64,000 nt of DNA. It comes from Myxococcus guangdongensis. Its GTDB lineage: Bacteria > Myxococcota > Myxococcia > Myxococcales > Myxococcaceae. The DNA is taken from NCBI RefSeq assembly GCF_024198255.1, contig NZ_JAJVKW010000010.1:186001-250000 (forward strand). Reading direction: 5' to 3'. The position numbers and the translations under genes were made by a program. The notes beneath the pieces are model-generated. The model made no database searches and was not told the DNA's origin. It saw only the letters and a program-made list of their open reading frames with translations. Of this stretch, positions 60,079 through 64,000 are shown piece by piece. Positions within the stretch are counted from its first letter, which is position 1. Each line of letters starts with the position of its first letter.

Positions 60079-62823
60079 TCAGTGCACGCGGGCGCGCGGC
60101 AGGTTGGAGGGCGCCAGGCCCACCGACTTGAGGCCCGCCGTGGGCGCGCACACCAGCGCCTTCAGGTCCTCGGCGCGGCGCGTGAGGTCGTCGAACGTGC
60201 GAATCGACTTCGTCACCGGGTCCGTCACCGTGGTGCCTCGCAGATAGGGCGACAGCGTGGACGTCCTGCCCGAGGCCCGCGTGGACACGTGGACGAACTC
60301 CGTCTGCGTCTCACCCGCGTGACACCCGCTGCACGTGTTGAGCGAGAACTTGTGCCGCACCTCGTTCGACACGTTCGGCGCCCGCCAGAAGAAGTCCAGC
60401 GGCACCAGCGCGTGCGCCCCGAGGAACGGGATGCCGCCCATGCTGTCGGGCACCGTGTGCCGCTCCTCCAGCACCGCCGCCGAGTTCTCCGTCAGGTAGC
60501 TGGCCAGCATCTGCGTGTTCTCGAAGTGGTTCGCCGGCGTGAGCTTCACCGTCGTCGGCATCAGCCCCAGCGGTGACAGCACGAACTCGCGCAGCTCCCA
60601 GGGCTCCTCCAGCTCGATTTCGTTGGTGCGAATCTGGTTCAGCGCGCTGCCCTGGTGCCGACCCGTCATCACCCCCGCCTTCGCGAAGCGGTCCGTGAGC
60701 GCCTGCAGCTTCGCGTTGTAGCCCGCGTTGCCCACCTTCACCGCGCCCAGTGCATGCCAGTCCGAGGCCCAGCTCTGGATGGCCGCGGGCGTGGTGCCCG
60801 GCAGCGCGTACTCCAGGATGACGGTGAACTCGAGCGGCTCGCCGTTGGGTGCCACCACGCCGTAGATGAAGCGCCCCTCGCCCGCCGTCACGCCCTGCTC
60901 GCGCAGGTCGATGCGGTTGACGATGGCCAGCAGCCGGAACGGCGCCGAGTTGAAGTCCAGCGGCTTCGACGGTCCACCGCTGCGCGTCTCCCACGGCCCG
61001 AGCACCTTCGTCTGCATCGCCGGACGCGGCGGAATCGTCAGCCCGTTCACGTGCTGCTTCTCCAGCCACGTCTTCAGCCACGCGCGCACCAGCTCGGACG
61101 GGTCCTGTCCGCCGTTCAGCTCGCGCATCACCGTGCCGAAGTGCCACGCGCCACCGGGCGCCGTGCGCACCGGGTCCTCCACCACGGACAGGTGCGTGAT
61201 CATCAGCTCGCTCGGCTTGTCGATGGTGCACGTGTTGGTGGGCTGGCACACCGTGCGCGACTCGCAGCCGTTGGACGCCTTGCCGTCACAGTCGTAGTAG
61301 CCCGGCACGCAGGTCTGTCCGCACGTGGCCGCCACGCAGACGCCGTCCGCGTAGGGGCCGTCCTGGCACAAGTTGCCGCACGTGCCGCAGTGGTTGGGGT
61401 TCGCCGTGAGGTCCACCTCGCAGCCGTTGGACGAGCGGCCGTCGCAGTCCGCGGTGCCGGGCGGGCAGCGCAGCTCGTACGCGGGGCCCTCGGCGCACGT
61501 GGACACGTTTCCGCACGCGTCCTTCGCCGCGAGGAACACGCGGTGGCTGCCTCCGGGACCGAACGGCGCCACCGTGCTGAAGCGCCCCTGCGCGTCCGCC
61601 TGCACCGTGCGCGTGGGCGTGCCCGTGCAGGCCACGTCGACGAAGATGCCCACCGTGGCGTGCGGCTCCGCGGTGCCCGTGATGACGAGCTGCTGGCCGT
61701 TGTTCAGGTACTGCCACTTCACGTCCGTCACGCGCGGCGGCTCGGGCGGCTCGCCGTCGTGCTGGTACTCGAGCGGGTTGGAGCAGGTGGACGCGGAGTC
61801 GTAGCCGCCCGCGGCCGTCGCCCGCGCGGACACCGTCACCTTCGCGTTCTTCGCCACGCTCACCTGGGCGTAGAACAGGCCGATGTCATCCGTGGTCACC
61901 GTCTTCTCCACGGGGCCCTGGCAGTTGGCGGTGCGGAAGACCTCCACCGTGACGCGCGGCTCGGCGCGGCCGTGGAAGACGGGCTGCATGCTGCCGCCTG
62001 GAGATGTGGGCGAGGTGCTCAGCAGCACCGGCGCCATCCGGGGCGTGCCCGGGCCGTAGGGGTAGTCCACCGCGGGGCTGCACTGAGATGCGTTGCCGAC
62101 GGAGTCGTAGGCTCGCGCGGAGTAGCGGGCGCCCGGGCCGTTGGGGACGGAGATGGGGACCTCGCAGTAGTTGCCCGCGTTGGCCACGGTGTAGCCGACC
62201 TCGGTCCCGGTGCAGCCGGGGCCCTGGTACACGCGGACGGTGGCGCCGGCCTCGGTGTGGAGGGTGAGGGCGCGGGTGTTGCCGGAGCCTGCCTGGGCCC
62301 AGGTGGGCGCGGGAGTGGGCGGCGGCGTGCGGTCCACGAACACCGCGTTGCCGAGGCGCACGTTGTTGTTCTCGCTGTCCTCGGTGACGAGGCCATCCGG
62401 GTCCACGCGTGCGCTGAGGAAGTAGTCGCCCTCGGGGATGGCGCGGGCGTTGACGGACGCGGAGACCTCACGACATTCACCAGCGCGCAGGGAGAAGCGG
62501 GGACTGACGCCCAGGCGGAACTCGGAGGTGCCGGGGGCGGAGGAGGCGGTGAGGAAGAAGGCCGCCTCCGTCATGCCGGAGCCCGCGCCGTCATTGCACA
62601 GGCGGGCCTGGACGCGCTGCTCACCTGTTCCCAGGGCCGAGGGACCCGAGACGAGGTCCACCCGGAAGTCGGGGGAGCTCGGCTGGGGCCTGGGGGTGCT
62701 GGGGTCGGGCCTGGGCTCGCTGGGGTCTTCGTCCCAGCCGGGCGGGTCGTCCAGCCCGGAATCGACGATGCAGCCCGCGAGTGTCCCCGCGAGCGCGATT
62801 GCCCACCACGGGCGCGCGTGCAT
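60079..62823 (-). CDS. Large lipoprotein with CARDB/Ig-like domains and a CxxCH motif
   Basis: A 914-residue lipoprotein (ALAGTLAGC; ATG 62823 with GGAGG upstream). After an Asp/Pro-rich linker comes a CARDB-like domain (VQARLCNDGAGSGMTEAAFFL, part). Four Ig-like domains with paired cysteines follow (TLHTEAGATVRVYQGPGCTG; PVFHGRAEPRVTVEVFRTANC; VITGTAEPHATVGIFVDVAC). A Cys-rich stretch (CPPGTADCDGRSSNGCE, CGTCGNLC) comes next, then a 400-residue C-terminal domain with a haem-type motif NTCSGCHAGE near its end. A single CxxCH suggests mono-haem binding or a relic of a cytochrome domain. Role unknown. Confidence 0.82.
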   Translation of the reverse strand: MHARPWWAIALAGTLAGCIVDSGLDDPPGWDEDPSEPRPDPSTPRPQPSSPDFRVDLVSGPSALGTGEQRVQARLCNDGAGSGMTEAAFFLTASSAPGTSEFRLGVSPRFSLRAGECREVSASVNARAIPEGDYFLSARVDPDGLVTEDSENNNVRLGNAVFVDRTPPPTPAPTWAQAGSGNTRALTLHTEAGATVRVYQGPGCTGTEVGYTVANAGNYCEVPISVPNGPGARYSARAYDSVGNASQCSPAVDYPYGPGTPRMAPVLLSTSPTSPGGSMQPVFHGRAEPRVTVEVFRTANCQGPVEKTVTTDDIGLFYAQVSVAKNAKVTVSARATAAGGYDSASTCSNPLEYQHDGEPPEPPRVTDVKWQYLNNGQQLVITGTAEPHATVGIFVDVACTGTPTRTVQADAQGRFSTVAPFGPGGSHRVFLAAKDACGNVSTCAEGPAYELRCPPGTADCDGRSSNGCEVDLTANPNHCGTCGNLCQDGPYADGVCVAATCGQTCVPGYYDCDGKASNGCESRTVCQPTNTCTIDKPSELMITHLSVVEDPVRTAPGGAWHFGTVMRELNGGQDPSELVRAWLKTWLEKQHVNGLTIPPRPAMQTKVLGPWETRSGGPSKPLDFNSAPFRLLAIVNRIDLREQGVTAGEGRFIYGVVAPNGEPLEFTVILEYALPGTTPAAIQSWASDWHALGAVKVGNAGYNAKLQALTDRFAKAGVMTGRHQGSALNQIRTNEIELEEPWELREFVLSPLGLMPTTVKLTPANHFENTQMLASYLTENSAAVLEERHTVPDSMGGIPFLGAHALVPLDFFWRAPNVSNEVRHKFSLNTCSGCHAGETQTEFVHVSTRASGRTSTLSPYLRGTTVTDPVTKSIRTFDDLTRRAEDLKALVCAPTAGLKSVGLAPSNLPRARVH

Positions 62824-62923
62824 GTGTGGAATGCCTCCGGAGGAGCCTGTAGGGGTCCGGCCCTGGGGTAAGGGTGGATCCTCCGTGCCCCTGGACGGGG
62901 GCTCGCGGGAATTATTCACGGCC

Positions 62924-62953
62924 GGCGTCAGGAGGGTGCGTTCTCCTGACGCC
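62924..62953 (-). terminator. Hairpin downstream of the MopE fragment
   Basis: The perfect 11-bp arms GGCGTCAGGAG (62924-62934) and CTCCTGACGCC (62943-62953) with an 8-nt loop. It stands after the minus-strand MopE fragment and before the start of the 914-residue lipoprotein gene. Confidence 0.6.
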
Positions 62954-62973
62954 GGGTCGTGTGGTTGTGGGGC

Positions 62974-63300
62974 CTACTGGACTTCTTCGCTCACGTACTC
63001 ACTCGGCATGAAGGGGTCGCAATCGATCAGGGTCGAGAGGCCCTCGGTGGAGGAAAAGTTCAGGTACGGAGGGTCAGGGCAAAGGGGGCAGCCTTCGTCG
63101 CGTCGCCCGTTGCAGTTGTTGTCGGCACGGTCGGAGTTCGCGTCCTCCCTCCCGAGGTTGATGTCCCTGTCGGTATCGTTGCAGTCCGTCTTGTCCGCGA
63201 CGCAGCCGCCAGGCATGGCGCATCTCTGAGGGGCGTGCTCGCGTTGCCTTAGCCGTCGCTGTCCGCGTGGCGGTACCAGGTAGGCACGTCAGCCGAACTG
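62974..63300 (-). pseudogene. Decayed MopE-type Asp-rich repeat fragment
   Basis: The minus strand encodes DCNDTDRDINLG and DNNCNGRRDEGC, MopE-like metal-binding repeats, ending at 62974. The ATG at 63216 would give an 80-residue peptide without signal or Shine-Dalgarno. Reading the same frame upstream shows the preceding repeat PTWYRHADSDG, then a TAA stop (63249-63251) exactly where intact neighbours have the Tyr of DGDGYGNA, then GNAST again in frame. Continued homology on both sides of the stop marks a disrupted gene or gene fragment. The upstream part is not recoverable beyond about 63300. Confidence 0.65.
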
Positions 63301-63310
63301 ATGCACGAAG

Positions 63311-63344
63311 GCGTCAGGGAGGCTTTACGAAACCTCCCCGACGC
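63311..63344 (-). terminator. Hairpin after edge-truncated MopE gene
   Basis: GCGTC-a-GGGAGG (63311-63322) pairs with CCTCCC-c-GACGC (63333-63344) around a 10-nt loop, with one internal mismatch. It lies downstream of the MopE-repeat stop on the minus strand. No T-run. Confidence 0.55.
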
Positions 63345-63385
63345 TCATGTTCTTGTGGGCGTTCTATCCAGACGCCAGCGTCGAC

Positions 63386-64000
63386 TCAGCGCAGTTTAGG
63401 CGGGCCGCATTGGGGGCGCAGCGAGGAATCGCCGGACTCGGCGAGGTCCTCAATCGGTCCACATGGGCCCATGCAGAGTTCGTTCTGGGTGCCGGAGCAG
63501 TTGTTGTCGATGCCGTCGAAGCAGATCTCCGACATGCCTGGGTTGACGAGCCTGTTGGCGTCGTCGCAGTCCGAGGCGCTGGAGACATAGCCAGCAGGAT
63601 TGCCGCAGCTCTGTGTTGACACGCCCGCGTTGCCGTATCCATCGCCGTCCGCATCGCGGTACCAGGTGGGTATCGTCAGCCCCTCGTCCACGGAGCCGTT
63701 GCAGTTGTTGTCCGCGCCGTCACATGCCTCGGATGCCCCAGGGCTGACGCTCGCATTGCTGTCGTTGCAGTCGCTGGCGTTCGCCACGTAGCCGGACGGT
63801 TGCGAGCAGGCTTGGGCAGGACTCAATGCGTTCCCGTAGCTGTCTCCATCGGCGTCCTGGTACCAGGTCGAGGTGACGCCTTCGTCCACGCCGCCCGCAC
63901 AGTTGTTGTCCACGCCGTCGCACACTTCCGAGGCTCCCGGGTGGATGCTGGAGCTGCCGTCGTTGCAGTCGGCGGTATTGCCCACGTAGCCCGAGGGCTG
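63386..64000 (-). CDS. MopE-type repeat protein, 5' truncated by window edge
   Basis: The frame is open to the right edge, so the start lies beyond 64000. Two and a half repeats are visible, each with DCNDxxxxxxPGAxExCDGxDNNCxGxVDEG followed by WYxDADGDxYGNA and a CxxPxGYV bridge. These are MopE/Asp-rich putative metal-binding motifs, which in methanotroph MopE bind copper but in myxobacteria mostly appear on secreted surface proteins. The end is Cys-rich (CFDGIDNNCSGTQNELCMGPCG). Role probably extracellular metal binding or adhesion. Confidence 0.85.
   Translation of the reverse strand, partial: QPSGYVGNTADCNDGSSSIHPGASEVCDGVDNNCAGGVDEGVTSTWYQDADGDSYGNALSPAQACSQPSGYVANASDCNDSNASVSPGASEACDGADNNCNGSVDEGLTIPTWYRDADGDGYGNAGVSTQSCGNPAGYVSSASDCDDANRLVNPGMSEICFDGIDNNCSGTQNELCMGPCGPIEDLAESGDSSLRPQCGPPKLR

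Noticed and set aside
1..64000. Search for tRNA, rRNA, transposase, integrase and attachment sites
   Set aside because: No sequence with the expected conserved stems, or integrase/transposase motifs, was seen; island borders could not be defined by such marks.

Overview
The window is very G+C-rich DNA with strong third-position G/C bias and long spurious open frames antisense to the real genes. Gene content points to a myxobacterium (order Myxococcales, probably Myxococcaceae or Archangiaceae): many cysteine-rich or Ig-like lipoproteins, a Ser/Thr protein kinase, two large hybrid histidine kinases, MopE-type Asp-rich repeats, PEGA proteins and Kelch proteins. No rRNA, tRNA, CRISPR array, transposase or replication origin was seen.

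Left part (1-22.3 kb): ordinary accessory chromosome. It holds a Kelch protein cut by the window edge, an M24-type peptidase-like lipoprotein, a di-haem cytochrome c peroxidase-like lipoprotein, a DUF2267 protein, an outer-membrane barrel, a subtilisin-like lipoprotein with a PA insert, a membrane Ser/Thr kinase, an RDD-like membrane protein, a 1,606-residue propeller-type hybrid histidine kinase, a 2Fe-2S flavin oxidoreductase, an HHE hemerythrin protein, a SIMPL protein and a REC-PAS-PAS histidine kinase. Convergent pairs are mostly separated by clear hairpin terminators.

Centre (22.3-38.8 kb): the most unusual region. Two tiny paralogous genes (38 and 33 codons) encode a shared basic leader and a Gly-Cys-Gly core ending in PLDI. 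Each has its own conserved promoter, Shine-Dalgarno sequence and terminator hairpin. They precede a 612-residue protein I do not recognise. Converging on it is one uninterrupted eight-gene minus-strand operon. Its last four genes match the His-Xaa-Ser (Hxs) peptide-modification system: HxsA with five consecutive H-x-S triplets and a PEGA-like tail, HxsD, and two radical SAM enzymes of HxsB and HxsC type. Its first four genes are a membrane TerB-type protein, a BrxD/DUF2791-like ATPase, an Lhr-like DEAD/H helicase and a membrane protein with DnaJ-like CxxC repeats. Divergent from it is a two-gene operon for a glycine-zipper membrane protein and a small partner. I read this as a possible combined DNA-processing (perhaps anti-phage or stress) and peptide-modification island; the functional link is inference from gene order.

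Right part (38.9-64 kb): a series of secreted proteins, namely an eight-Ig-repeat lipoprotein fused to an endonuclease/phosphatase and a lamin-tail domain, a Cys-rich TPDSG-repeat lipoprotein, an M64 peptidase, a PEGA protein and a beta-propeller-like lipoprotein. After them come an SDR, a diacylglycerol-kinase-like protein and a Nudix/winged-helix NrtR-type regulator. The regulator gene and the following operon share an almost identical promoter/operator (TTGAC, GGACAC-TATG, GTGTC). That operon encodes a PP2C phosphatase, a kinase-like protein with zinc ribbon, a nicotinamidase-like hydrolase and a vWA protein, resembling TerY-phosphatase-kinase triads with an NAD-metabolism twist. A nucleotidyltransferase/small-protein toxin-antitoxin-like pair, a large CxxCH lipoprotein, a decayed MopE fragment and an edge-truncated MopE-repeat gene close the window.
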